Shown here one piece after another: positions 17,939 to 28,849 of a DNA stretch of 37,213 nt. This stretch comes from Prorocentrum cordatum (lineage: Eukaryota > Sar > Dinophyceae > Prorocentrales > Prorocentraceae), in NCBI GenBank assembly GCA_963575745.1, contig CAUYUJ010019927.1, positions 100,001 to 137,213 on the forward strand, in the 5' to 3' direction. Made by a program: the position numbers and the translations under genes. Each line of letters begins with the position of its first letter. Positions within the stretch are counted from its first letter, which is position 1. The notes under the pieces are model-generated. The model did not search any database and was not told the origin of the DNA. It was given only the letters and a program-made list of their open reading frames with translations.

Positions 17939-18561
17939 TGCAGGGGACTGGTCCCGACTGCGAGGACTTTGAGCTGCGGAGGCCCGGGGGGCAGCGGGGA
18001 ACCCTCGGGGACACTCCAAAACCTGGCATCTGCCATGACCGCGTGGGCCCTCCAACCCAGGCGGCCCCCGCGCGGTGACGGCGCGTGGCCCGCCCAACCC
18101 GGGTGGCCCGCGTGAGTTCTCCAGCAGTCTGCGCACCGGTCAGGTGCCTCCGCCTACCTGGCTACGTCGATGACCACGGTGGGCCTTGCAACCCAGGAGG
18201 CCGCCGCTCCCGTCGTCTATAGAGGAAAAAAAAGCGATGCACGTACACCGACTTTAGCCAGGCCCGTCCTGAGCCCAGGATCGGTGCATACGCCCTCCTG
18301 CCCTGGCCAGGCTGCGTATGCACCGATTCTGGGCCAAGGATGGGCCTGGCCAGGATCGGTGCATGTGCAAAGTTCTCTTCGCCCGATTCCACCAATTTGC
18401 GCACCACTTAGGTGCTTCCGCGATGCCTGGCCCCGCTGACGACGGCTGCAGCGCCCTCCCAACCCGGGAGCGCGCTGCAGGTGACTCCCCGCCGCGCCTC
18501 CACGGCGCGCCCTCCGCCCGGGCTCCTGTGCACCGTCCAACCCAGGCGGCGCGCAGTAGTG
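17939..18561. repeat. Stretch with short inverted repeat K
   Basis: At 18278-18335 GGATCGGTGCATACGCCCTC and GCGTATGCACCGATTC face each other. A related GGTGCACACGCCCTCCTGCCC is at 9225. Positions 17939-18078 may be the second part of the exon-like segment. Nothing else is recognised. Confidence 0.45.
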
Positions 18562-18720
18562 TTAGGTCGGGTATGTCCCCTTGCAGGTGGACTTTGGACG
18601 AAAATTACAAAACAGGCGAAAATACCCAAAAGTGTCTCAAAACGGTCGAAAAATAGTCCCCGTACTATCTTCTGACTGTTTTGGGGCTTTTCCTCCTCTA
18701 GAGGGACACGCCGGACTTCA
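18562..18720. mobile_element. Family A inverted-repeat element, copy A4
   Basis: Left end TTAGGTCGGGTATGTCCCCT; right end GAGGGACACGCCGGACTTCA. A/T-rich interior (ACAAAACAGGCGAAAATACC). Flanked by CAGTAGTG and CAGCAGTG, seven of eight equal. Confidence 0.82.
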
Positions 18721-19299
18721 CAGCAGTGCCTGTGCGGCTCCCCCCCGCCCCGATGCCTGGCACCTGGGCCTCGCAGCTCTCCCGCCCCGTGCGCGCCGGT
18801 TTGCCTGGTGGCGTGACGCCTCTGGCGCGCCCGCGCCCCCTGGCCGTGAGAAGGAGGAGGAGGAGGAGGAGGAGGAGGAGGAGGAGGAGGAGGAGGAGGA
18901 GGAGGAGGAGGGGGAGGAGGAGGAGGAGGCGAGCTCGCTGTTGTCCCCAGGGCCTCCGCTCGAATGGCCCCTGCTGGGCCCGCCCCTCCTCTCCCCTCGC
19001 GGGGGCCCCGCCCGTGCGCCACTTGCGCTGGGTGCCGCCCTCCCCTGGCCGTGATGCCGTGCACCGGCGTCGGGGTGGCGTCCGGCTCTTCCCTGTTTGC
19101 CCCTGCCGCCCCCTGTGCCCCGCGGCCGGCTGGCCATCCCCGCAGCGGCCTCGCCGCTGGAGCATGTCTCGGGCGCCGCGGCCTTCTCGGAGCGGTCCAA
19201 AACGCTCTGAGAGCCTTCCAGAACGCCCTGGAAAGGATTGATCCTCGTCCTGGCCCCGCCCGAGAACGCCCCGTCGCGCAGAGCCCTCGGAGGCCAGCA
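18721..19299. repeat. GGA microsatellite and dispersed repeat G, copy 3
   Basis: A GGA run occupies 18852-18930. At 19150-19250 GAGCATGTCTCGGGCGCCGC, CTTCTCGGAGCGGTCC and CTCTGAGAGCCTTCCAGAAC match repeat G at 2590. No gene is recognised. Confidence 0.6.
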
Positions 19300-19424
19300 T
19301 TATGTCGGCCATGTCCCCCTACAGTCGGATTTTGGAAGAACAACAACTGCCAGAAAGTAATAGAAAGATCGTCTGTTTTACTATTTTCGAATAGTCCTCC
19401 TGTAGAGGGACACGCCAGACTTAA
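19300..19424. mobile_element. Family A inverted-repeat element, copy A5
   Basis: Left end TTATGTCGGCCATGTCCCCC; right end GAGGGACACGCCAGACTTAA. It is the shortest copy, with interior CAACAACTGCCAGAAAGTAA. The flanks do not show a clear 8-bp duplication, which suggests an older copy. Confidence 0.75.
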
Positions 19425-19920
19425 GGCTGGACTCGCTGGTGGTCCAACACCCCGGCGCTCCAGCAGCGCCGCAGAGTGCTGCTCCTGCCCGTCCTCCTGC
19501 GCCGCTGCTGCCTATCTGCAGCGTCGCCCCTCGGTCCATCGCTGTCCCGCCTCACCGCTCACACCCCCTCCTGTCGGAGGAGAAGGAAGAAGGTGGAGGT
19601 CAGGTATCCTCCTCCTCGTCCTCCTCCTCCTCTGCCTTGACGTCCTGCCCCAACCTCCTCCTAGACCCTTCGCTTCCTCTCTCTCTCTCTCTCTCTGCCT
19701 CCCTTTCCAGTTTCCCTCGTCGTCGTTGCACCTTCAGTTCTGCGAACGTTCGCGTAGATGCCTCTATCAAGATGCATCCATCCATCCATCCATATATATA
19801 TGTATATGTATCGTTCTCTCTACATGTATATACAGACGTATACAAACGCATGTTATATATACAATATACAGATAAATGTGTATGTGTATATATATATACA
19901 TATATATGTGTGTATGCACG
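19425..19920. repeat. CTC/CT tracts and ATCC/TATATG microsatellite
   Basis: CCTCCTCGTCCTCC (19605-19635) and CTCTCTCTCT (19677-19696) are followed by CATCC repeats and then alternating TATATG/TACA sequence (19780-19915). This AT-rich patch contrasts strongly with the GC-rich surroundings. Confidence 0.85.
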
Positions 19921-21449
19921 GACTTTCCTGTCGCAATGCCTTCTGATCCGCTGTCTTCGTGCCTGCCTGCCCCTGGTGAACGCACCCTACCGCACCACAC
20001 CGCACATCACAGCACAACCATCCAGCGCAAATTCCGCACAGGCTCACGCCATTGCAGCGCAATGTAGCAAAGGTGGATGCTTTCATCACGCGCATGCTGT
20101 CGATGGTGCCACAAGAGCTTCAACTCACAAGCCCCATGAACAGAAATGTACGCATCATAGCTCACAGGGCAGCGTCTACGGAATGCAGTGCTGCGTGTCC
20201 ACGACTCGAGTCGGCTTCACGGCGTCACAGAACCTGCACAACGTATTACGCACCTGCATGCAGGGTAAGCTACTGCGCAGGTGTAACGCACTCGGCGACA
20301 AACACGAACGAGAGGGGTGCCACATGGCATTGCGCGACGTACTGAACAATGGCGTCACACGGCAAACAATACACCACATATACGCGATGCGTCGGAACAC
20401 GCTTCCTCATATGGCAATGCAGCACGGCGCGCATGCAAGACTGTGTCCCACCGTTTTCTCCTCGACCGCTCCACAGCCCGGAGGGCATGAGCACTTACTG
20501 CAAGAGAAACAAATGCTGGCCCGGTAGTGCGATGCCGGAAAGTCACGAGATACAGCACTAACAAAAATTGTGTGCGAACATTGCGCACGTAAATTTGACA
20601 CGGCTGGCTAGCATCCCTGTGATGAAGACGTCTGTGTGCGCACATGCACCGACCTCAGAAAATACACGCTGTCAAAAAACACCCTCTGCATCATAAGATG
20701 CACAAGAATTTCCTGACATCGGAAAGTAACGCATCTCCTATGATGTGCAGCACAGCCTACAATATGCTTACTCTGTCGAAAACACTCACCCTCTGTAATC
20801 TGCATCACGCAATGCAGTAGTCTGCATGCATCAGCAGAGACCCTGGCGGGTCAACAATATCCTAACTACTCACCCCTCGTTTCCGCCGACTTCCACTTGG
20901 CTGGCGTGTCGAGGCGTGTCGGATGCTTCTTTCATGGTCCTTTTCCTCGATGGCCTAAAACCTGTGTTGTGGTGGTGGTGGGGAAGTCCCGAACACACCA
21001 CACCCTCCGCACCCCAGTTTCCCCTTTCACCCCAGACTTCCTCGCCCCCGCCTTCACAACTTTCCTCACCCCCGCCCTCACCAATACGCCTTCTCAGTTC
21101 GCACTCCTACTCTGCCACCCAGCTGGCAGATGGGAGCCGCATCCTCCTTTATACCTGTTGAAAAAAATACCACTTCTCAACATGGACGTTTTGGGGTCGA
21201 CATCACAAAATGCGTGGCCGGAACGGGACGGGGCACACATCCCGCGCGAAAGGGCAAAATGTCGCTCGCGCCTGGACGCCGCGCCCATTTGCCCGTGAGA
21301 ATCCCACCAGCCCTCTGCGCGTATCCTCTTCCAGGCACCTTCTTCCCCCTGGGGAGGAAATAATCACTGCTCCCGGTTGATGCACACCCCCTCCCCCACC
21401 CGACCGGCGCCAAACCCGGGACAGTGCGGGCCCCTGCCCCCGCCACCCC
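19921..21449. other. Moderate-GC stretch, no gene recognised
   Basis: Composition changes here: lower GC, many CGCA/TGCA words and phrases such as AACACNCTCTGNATC repeated loosely (20670, 20780). A + frame is open from the 19.4-kb region to 20527 but shows no domain and no codon bias. From 20980 CACCCCCGCC words appear. I see no supported feature. Confidence 0.45.
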
Positions 21450-21957
21450 TGTCGAAAAACAATGCAGTGCGCATGGCGGCAAGATCTGGACCGTGCGCGG
21501 GCGCCCCCGTGAGCACAGGGACGGCAGCGGTGCCCTCAAGAGGACCGCTCTGCGGAGACCCCAAACCCCTGTCAGCACACAATGCAAAGCACACTGTGTG
21601 GCAAGAGCTGGTCCATGCGCGGGCGCACCGCGTTCAGCTTGCATTGACTTTTGAAACAAAGGGCGGCGGGGGGGTGCAGTCATACAGTCTGCTGTGTGAA
21701 GGCCCACGACCCCTGACAAAAGGTATACAAACCGGCAACATCTGAAACATCTTGGCGGCAACATCTGACACAAGCCCCTGACTTGGCGGCAACATCTGAA
21801 ACATGCGCGGGCGCCCCGCGATTCATGTCGCACTGGTTTTGGACAGGGACGGCGGGGGTGCCTTCATATTGTCTGCTCTGTGCAGGCCCGCTATTGCTGA
21901 CAGCAGGATACAAGCCTCCTCGATTGGGTCGTCCGACCTTCTAGGGTCGGAGGACCG

Positions 21958-22095
21958 CGCCGCATCGCCAATGCATCGCCGATGCATCGGCGATTCACTG
22001 GCGATGCATCGGCGACGTCGGCGATGCATCGGCGCCATCGGCGCGGAGAAATTCTGGCTCCACATCGAGCCGCATCGTCGATGCATCGGCGATGC
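21958..22095. repeat. Palindromic GCCGATGCATCGGC cluster
   Basis: At least seven GATGCATCG or near-identical words occur in 140 bp, several within the 14-16 bp palindrome CGCCGATGCATCGGCG. A single site of the same kind lies inside the repeat H intron near 10212. Repeats without a coding role, possibly a recombination product. Confidence 0.75.
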
Positions 22096-22312
22096 GGAGC
22101 GATCCTCCGACCAAATCTACTCCGACCCCATCTGGGACGTCAAGACAGGAAAACTGCAAAATACACATGGCGGCAAAATCTGGAGCATGCGCGGGCGCCC
22201 AAGACTGAGCAATCCGTGTGTTGGCAGGGCGGGTGGGGGTGAGCGGCGCGGCTTGCGGCTCAGGGGAGCCGAATAACTGCTCCCTATCATAGGGCGACGA
22301 CATCTATAAGTA

Positions 22313-22486
22313 CAGTGGAGGCCAGTCCACAAGAAACCTTCCACAAGAAACCCAACCCTGAGACACCAGGACGTCTATGGATTTTTGGTGTGGGAACGTC
22401 ACGCTCTCCACAGCAAAAACATCGAGACAAAAGCAACCCAGGGCACCCTGGAGGCAAGCAGGGTGTTTCTTGGCGGGTTCCCACTG
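22313..22486. mobile_element. Inverted-repeat element U
   Basis: The ends CAGTGGAGGCCAGTCCAC and, on the other strand, CAGTGGGAACCCGCC are both followed by AAGAAAC. About 174 bp. A near-copy of the sequence TAGGGCGACGANANCTATA lies on each side (22290-22308 and 22487-22505), longer than a normal target duplication. Confidence 0.65.
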
Positions 22487-22502
22487 TAGGGCGACGAAAC
22501 CT

Positions 22503-22830
22503 ATACCCTTCGGTCGGAAGCAGCAGGTAGAAACATGAAGTAGGAAGGCGCTGAAAGTAGATCGGGCTCCGTCCGCCCCCTCGGGAGGACGGACAAAGGC
22601 ACAACCACTCGATCATTGGAATCTGGGACTCCAGAAATACTGAAGGGGCCCTGGGACACACACAAAAAAACACGCAAGTAACCAGATTCCACATAGTTTC
22701 CAATAGCTTCTGGGTGTTTGTCTCCCCCCGCGCTTCCCATAGTTTCCCATATGTTCTGGAAACTCGACGATTGATTGTGTCTGTGTGTTTTCCCCTCCAG
22801 CAATACCTCCTTTCGACGACCGATGGGTAC
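22503..22830. mobile_element. Family D element D2, interrupted by C2
   Basis: Left end TATACCCTTCGGTCGG and right end CGACGACCGATGGGTAC mirror D1. The body matches D1 (GTAGGAAGGCGCTGAAAG, CTCGATCATTGGAATCTGGG) up to CCAGAAATAC. It then stops, and resumes at AATACCTCCTTTCGACGACC after 161 foreign bases. Confidence 0.8.
22641..22801. mobile_element. Family C element C2, nested in D2
   Basis: 161 bp, starting TGAAGGGGCCCTGGGACACA and ending TTGTGTCTGTGTGTTTTCCC CTCCAGC. The 5-bp AATAC is present on both sides (22636-22640 and 22802-22806), and D1 shows the unfilled site with a single AATAC. This is direct sequence evidence that family C inserts as a unit. Confidence 0.9.
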
Positions 22831-23129
22831 GCGTACGCGGCTCCCTGGCCAGGCCCCCCCCCCCGAGCCGAGCCGCGGTGTGTACCGCCACGCCCCCCTG
22901 GATTGGCCAGGAGAGGGCGTGTGCACAGCTCCTGGGGGCCAGGCCTGGACGGGGGCCAGTGGATCTGCATACATGCCGCCGCCCGATATCAGCATCGGCG
23001 GCGAATCCAACGGTGGCGACGACGAAGACGACAACAACGACGACGGCGACGACGACGGCGACGACGAAGGCAAAAGCTGGATCACCCCTGCGATCACCTT
23101 GCGCCGTCGCCTGCCAGAAACGGTGGGGG
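22831..23129. repeat. GACGAC microsatellite and flanks
   Basis: GACGACGAAGACGACAACAA and related GACGGC repeats occupy 23015-23070. The part before holds a run of C and GGCGTGTGCACAGCTCC, related to repeat K. Confidence 0.7.
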
Positions 23130-23665
23130 CGCCCCCCTAGATGGGAATACAGGGTGTTCTCGTCGGGTTTCGAGGGGCATATCCCCAACTGGGGTGGTGG
23201 GATGGTGGGGATCGATTTGTGGGCGGGGATGGGGATAGGAATCGCTTAAACAATGCTGAACACAGGGCTCCCAGGTGGCGAACCCAACGGTGGCGACGAG
23301 AGCCTCCCAGGAGGCCCAAAATGGCGAAGACGAAGCGAGGGTAATTAGCGGTATCGGTACCTTTTTCCCTCCTCTGAGCACAATGCTCCCATGAGCTGCT
23401 AGAACGAAACTGCGCATACTAAAACTCGAGGAACACCGAAGGGCTCGCCACCACAAAAGCAACGGAACGCATGCAAACCTAAGGTCGTCGGCTAGCCCAG
23501 GGTGCAAGTGAGAAATGGCGGGCCTCCTCAGAAGGCTCGGAAGTCCCCCAGACTTCTGATAAGTTGTCTGAGCCTTCCCCGTAGACACAGGACACTTCGC
23601 AGAAGGCGCGAGGGCTTCTGAGAAGTCCCGCCGCCTTCTGAGAAGGCCTTCTCCTTCTCACCCGA
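23130..23665 (+). repeat. Dispersed repeat I, copy 2
   Basis: Nearly the same as 11530-12035, including the terminal CTTCTGAGAAG words. Differences are scattered substitutions and small indels (an added AAAATGGCGAAGACGAAGC near 23318). Confidence 0.8.
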
Positions 23666-24073
23666 CCAGCGACGAACCTGGGACCATGACCACTCCCCAA
23701 CCACCACTTGCAAAAAAACCATACAAGTCGCATTATGCACCAAATTCTGAGTCCTGCGCGGACGCACCACGATCACCTTTGCAATGGTTGTTGATAGGGA
23801 CGGTAGGGGGGCCTGGCAGATTGCCTACTGTGTGCAATGCCAGCACCCCCCAACCAGAGTGTATAAAAACCATACGAAGTGCACGTGGCAAGCGCGGGAA
23901 CCAAGCGATCATGATGCATTGTTTTTGCACAGGGACGAAGGGGGGGCCCGCATATTGCCGGCTGCGCGCAGCCCATCATCCATGAAGGAAACAATGCTGA
24001 ATATCCCTTCTGGTAACGATCATGCGCGGAAGCCTCGCGTCACTCTGCCTTCCTATTTGCAAAGAATGACAGG

Positions 24074-24285
24074 GGTGCCCTGGCACGCGCGGCGCACCTC
24101 GTGGGCGTCGCCTGCCTGGCTGGCGCCGGCGTTGGTTCGCGATCATGGTCGATGGCGGCCCCTGCCCATGCCGAGACCCGAGTGCTACTTGCGTATGTGG
24201 TCGGGAGGGCGGGCGGGCGGGTGGAAGTGAGCGAGACGGCCGTCCTTCGGGGGGGGCAACTTGACCACCCCTTCACACAGATCAC
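24074..24285 (+). repeat. Dispersed repeat T (paired with 25160-25375)
   Basis: GCGGCGCACCTCGTGGGCGT, CGGCGTTGGTTCGCG, GTCGATGGCGGCCCCTGCCC and GTGAGCGAGACGGCC recur in the same order at 25160-25375 (GTCGATGGAGGCCCCTGTCC, ATGAGCGAGACGGCC). Function unknown. Confidence 0.6.
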
Positions 24286-24832
24286 ACACCCCCTTCCCCA
24301 GCCGACCGGAAGCCAACCCGTACCCATGCCAATCCCATGCGCCCCCCCCCCGGCAGCCAACCCAGACCCATGCGACACCCGTGCGCCCCCCCCCCCCGCT
24401 GTCGAAGACCATACAAAACATGCTCTGTCTCCACATCTGGAGCATGCGCGGGCGCCCCGCGACCACTTCGCATTGGTCTGTGAAAGGGGCAGCGGGGGGG
24501 CCGGCATGTTGCTGGCTGCGCGCAGGCCAATACCCCCCACCATTCCTTGCAAAGAACAATACAAAGTGCTGGATCATGCGCGGACGCCCCACGATTACTT
24601 CGCACTGGTTTTCAGGGAAGGCGGGGGGGCAGCATATTAGCAGATTGCCTGCTGTGTGCAGTGCCAACCCCAACCATCCCTTGCAGAAAACAATGTTGAA
24701 TGCACTTTGAACCAAAATCTGGATCATGCGCGGACGCCACGTGCTCACACTTTCATTGGCCTCTGACATGGAATGCGGGGATGCCAGCATACTGCCTGCT
24801 GTGTGCATCCCCACCATCCCTTTCAAAACTGA

Positions 24833-24968
24833 CCAGCCACAACTGGGGGAGCTGTGGTCCTTACCTCCCTGGGGAAACCATCGCATCGACGATCTCTCGA
24901 GAGGGGGGTCGAAATCTATGGGTCCCCCAGGGGGTAAGGACCACAGCTCCCCCAGTTGTGGCTGGCCT
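24833..24968. repeat. Long hairpin with 42-bp arms
   Basis: The left arm CCAGCCACAACTGGGGGAGC then TGTGGTCCTTACC is matched by the right arm with one mismatch over about 42 bp. The loop is about 50 bases. It resembles a recent inverted-repeat insertion, but neither a 5-bp nor an 8-bp duplication is evident. Confidence 0.85.
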
Positions 24969-25429
24969 GCAACAGGAGAGAAAAACTAAGTAGCTCATGT
25001 AGTCCGGGACGGCGGGGGGGGGCGGCACACGGCCTGCCTGCTGTGCACAAGCCAACCAAAACAATTGCAAATCGATCGTGGGCGCACACCAACACACACA
25101 ACGAAACCGCCGCCACTCTGACGGGTGTTTGACAGGGACGGTGGGAGGGTCGACCATATAGACCAGTGTGGCGCACCTGGTGCGCGTGGCGCAGCTGGCA
25201 TGTGCGGCGCACCTCGCGGGCTTCGCACACCAGGCTGGCGTCTGCGTTGGTTCCCGCTGGTTGTCGATGGAGGCCCCTGTCCATGCTTACAGACTCGGGT
25301 GGTACTTCTGTGTTGGGAGGGCGGGTGGGAATGAGCGAGACGGCCTGATGCTTGTGGGTAACTTGACCCCTCCCCCTAAACCCTCCCCCTGGGTCTGAAC
25401 GGGGGGCGGCGAGCGTTCACGGCGTCCAC
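24969..25429. repeat. Repeat T copy 2 and flanks
   Basis: Positions 25160-25375 are the second copy of repeat T. Positions 25010-25140 resemble a diverged unit of repeat E (GGGACGGCGGGGGGG, GCCTGCTGTGCAC). No gene is recognised. Confidence 0.5.
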
Positions 25430-26170
25430 GATGGCTCAAGATGGCTCCAAGGATGGCCCTGGGGACCCCAAGATAGCATCCCGGATGGATCAAGATATGC
25501 CAAGATGGCTCAAGATAGTTTCCAGCATGCTCGAGGAGGCCCCAAGACAGCTCGAAGACGGGTCCGAGTGGCCTTGGAGCCTCCTCAGGACGCTCCCGAG
25601 AAGCCAGAAGTCCTCCCGATCCTGAGGAGAAACCGTGCATTCATGTATTTCGACGTCTCGCCGCTTCGATTACTATGGCCGTCCGGACTCAAGACGGCTC
25701 CAAGATGGCCCAAGAGGGTGCAAATTCAAGAGCGCCCCAAGAGCGCCCCAAAAGGCGATTTTAGGGGCTCTCGAGCGGAGACGCTGCCAAGGGAACCCCC
25801 TAATGTGATCGATGTCCTCCAAGATAGCCCAAAGAGGCTCCCGAAAGTGCCCCGAGAGAGCCCCAAGAGGGCCTCAGAGGCTCCAAAATGACGCCACGAC
25901 GGCCAAGACGATCGCAAGAGCGCCCAGGAGCGCCCCCAGAGCGGCACAAGAGAGCCCCCATGAGGCGACTTCTCGGGATCCAGAGGGTCGATATCCCCCG
26001 AGATGGCATCAAGAGGGCATCCAAGGCCCCCAGAAAGGTCTCAAGAGGTCCCCGACAGAGCTCTAGAATCCCACAAAATGATCCCAAGGGGGGCCCCAAG
26101 CTGGTCCAAAAAGCCTCCAGACGGATCCTGGCACGGTTCAGGATTGTGAAGACGCAACAAGCACGTTGAC
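25430..26170 (+). repeat. CCAAGANGGC degenerate array, copy 3
   Basis: The longest example: GATGGCTCAAGATGGCTCCA, CCCCAAGATAG, GCCAAGATGGCTCAAGATAG and GAGAGCCCCAAGAGGGCC. Spacing is irregular, 8-20 bases. Short open frames rich in Lys/Pro/Arg are by-products. Confidence 0.75.
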
Positions 26171-27170
26171 TCGTTGCGTTGGGGTCCCGAGAACGGTGGT
26201 TTGGCACGCTTCAGGATCTTCAAACGGTCGCCTCCCAACGGGGCACTTCTCTCAGTGGAAATGACTCCTGATGTGGAGCATATGAAGAGGGAGCTTGGAG
26301 GGAGGGTGTATTACAACATTGTTGATGGGTTTGGGGTATACACTGCTCATCCTCCTCCTCCTCCACCTCCTCCTGCTCCTCCTCCTGCTCATCCTCCTCC
26401 TCCTCATCATCAGCATCATCAGCATCATCATCATCATCATCATCATCATCAGCATCATCATCATCATCAGCAGCAGCAGCATCATCATCATCATCATCAT
26501 CATCAGCATCACCATCAGCAGCAGCATCATCATCATCATCAGCAGCAGCAGCATCAGCATCATTATCATCAGCAGCAGCATCGGCATCAGCAGCATCATC
26601 ATCAGCAACAGCAGCATCAACATCAGCAGCATCAGAAGCAGCATCATCATCATCATCATCATCAGCAGCAGCATCATCGTCAGCATCATCATCATCGTCA
26701 TCAGCATCGGCATCGTCATCATCGTCATACGCATCAGTATTATCATCCGCATCATCATCATAATTAGCGTCGTCATCGTCGTCAGCATCCATATCATCAG
26801 CATCATCAGCATCATCAGCAGCATCATCATCCGCAGCAGCAGCAGCATCCTCATCAGCATCATCATCATCGTCAGCATTCGAAGCAGCAGCATCACCATC
26901 AGCATCATCCGCAGCATCAGCATCGTCATCAGCATCAGCATAAGCAGCATCGTCGTCATCATCAACAACAGCATCATCAACAGCAGCAGCATAGTCAGAA
27001 TCAGCACCATCAGCATCACCAGCAGCATCAGCATCAGCATCAGCATCAGCAGCATCAACAGCATCATCAGCAGCATCAGCATGAGCAGCATCATCATCAG
27101 CATCAGCAGCATCATCATCAGCATCATGATCATCATCAGCATCAGCAGCAGCCGCATCATCACCGTCCTT
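26171..27170 (+). repeat. CTC run and CAT/CAG array, part 1
   Basis: CTCCTCCTC (26348-26405) leads into CAT and CAG triplets with a few CGT, CAA and CTC variants. Five of six frames lack stops, which explains the very long poly-His, poly-Ile/Ser, poly-Asp and poly-Met/Leu frames. Confidence 0.92.
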
Positions 27171-27530
27171 CTCTTCATGCTCCTCCGCCTCGCCTTCCTC
27201 CTCCTCCTCCTCCTCCTCCTCCTCCTCGTTTTCCTACTCTTCATCCTCCTCCTCCTCCTCCTCCTCCTCCTCCTCCTCCTCCTCCCCCTCCTCCTCCTCC
27301 TGCTCCTCCTCCTCCTCCTGCGCCTTCGCCTCCTCCCTCCTCCCTCCTCCCTCCTCTCTCTTCCTCCTCCTCCTCCTCATCATCATCATCATCCTCCTCC
27401 TCCGCCTGGTCCTCCTCCCTACTCCTCCTCCGCCTCCTCCTCCGCCTCCTCCTCCTGCTTCTCCTGCCTCTCCTCCTCCTCCTCATCCTCCTCCTTCCCT
27501 CCTCCTCCTCCATCTACTCATCATCATCAC
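27171..27530 (+). repeat. CTC-rich insert in the CAT array
   Basis: CCTCCTCCTC runs with CGCCT and CATCATCATC interruptions. A change of repeat unit inside the larger array. Confidence 0.85.
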
Positions 27531-27885
27531 CAGCAGAAGCAACAGCATCCTCATCCTCGTCCTCATCGTCATCGGCATCGGCTGTGGCATCACCGTCGTC
27601 GTCCTCCTCCTCCTCCTCCTCCTCTTCCTCGTCCGCATCCTCATCATCATTCTCATCCACATCCGCATCCTCATCCATCAGCATCATCACCATCAGCGTC
27701 AGCAGCATCAGCAGTATCAGCAGCATCATCATCATCAAACTCAGCATCAGCATCAGCAGTATCACCATAATCAACATCATCAGCAGCAGCATCATCAGCA
27801 GCAGCATCATCACCGGCATCAGACGCGTCATCATACGCATCAGCATCAGCATCAGCATCAGCAGCATCATCAACATCAGCATCAT

Positions 27886-27916
<31 letters not shown>

Positions 27917-27984
27917 AGCATCATCAGTGCCATCAGCATTGTCCTCATCGTCATCACCAGCATCAGCATCAGCATCAGTATCAG

Positions 27985-28052
<68 letters not shown>

Positions 28053-28257
28053 ACAGCACCATCAACAACAACAACAACAACAGCATCATCACCAACATCG
28101 ACATCATAACCAACCTCATCATCACCAGCATCGTCCTAACCATCATCGTCAGCATCATCATCAGTATCATCGTCAACATCATCAGCACCATCATTATCAT
28201 CGACATCAGCATCAGCATTGACATCAGCATGAGCATCATCATCATCAGCACTAGCAG

Positions 28258-28298
<41 letters not shown>

Positions 28299-28680
28299 AC
28301 ATCATCACCATCATCAGCAGCATATCATCATCGTCAGCAGCAGCATCAGCATCAGCATCATCAGCAGCATCAGCATCAGCATCAGCATCAGCATCAGCAT
28401 CAGCATCAGCATCAGCATCAGCAGCATCAGCATCATCATCAGCATCAGCAGCATCAGCCGCCTCATCATCAGCATAATCATCACCAGTCTCGTCTTCATG
28501 TTCAGCAACATCAGCATCACCATCATCGTCATCATCATCAGCATCACCATCATCATCATCATCATCAGCATCATCATCAGCATCAACATCGTCAAAATCA
28601 GCCATATCACCATCATCATCATCACACTCAACGACAGCATCAACAGCATGATGGTCACCATCACCATCAGCATCAGCATG

Positions 28681-28776
<96 letters not shown>

Positions 28777-28828
28777 GCCATCATCATCATCATCATCACC
28801 AGCAGTATCAGCATCACCATCATCTAAA
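27531..28828 (+). repeat. CAT/CAG array, part 2
   Basis: CAT runs (up to about 40 triplets at 28680-28785) alternate with CAGCAT blocks, including about 14 tandem CAGCAT hexamers near 28338-28425. Variation is mostly T/G at one position. Confidence 0.93.
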
Positions 28829-28849
28829 ACACAAATTATCCTGGCGAAG

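Larger units (their letters stand above)
21450..24760 (+). repeat. Diverged tandem/dispersed repeat E (120-160 bp unit)
   Basis: The landmark CATGCGCGGGCGCCCC, or close variants, occurs near 21498, 21617, 21803, 22187, 23757, 24024, 24445, 24567 and 24726. A typical unit runs ACAATGCAAAG, GGCAAAATCTGG, landmark, CACTTCGCATTGG, CAGGGACGGCGGGGG, GCTGTGTGCAG. Adjacent units are about 120-160 bp apart, with other elements inserted between some. No coding support. Confidence 0.7.

Noticed and set aside
19439-20527. Long + strand frame of 362 codons
   Set aside because: It crosses CTC, CT and TATATG microsatellites, has no codon bias and no recognisable domain.
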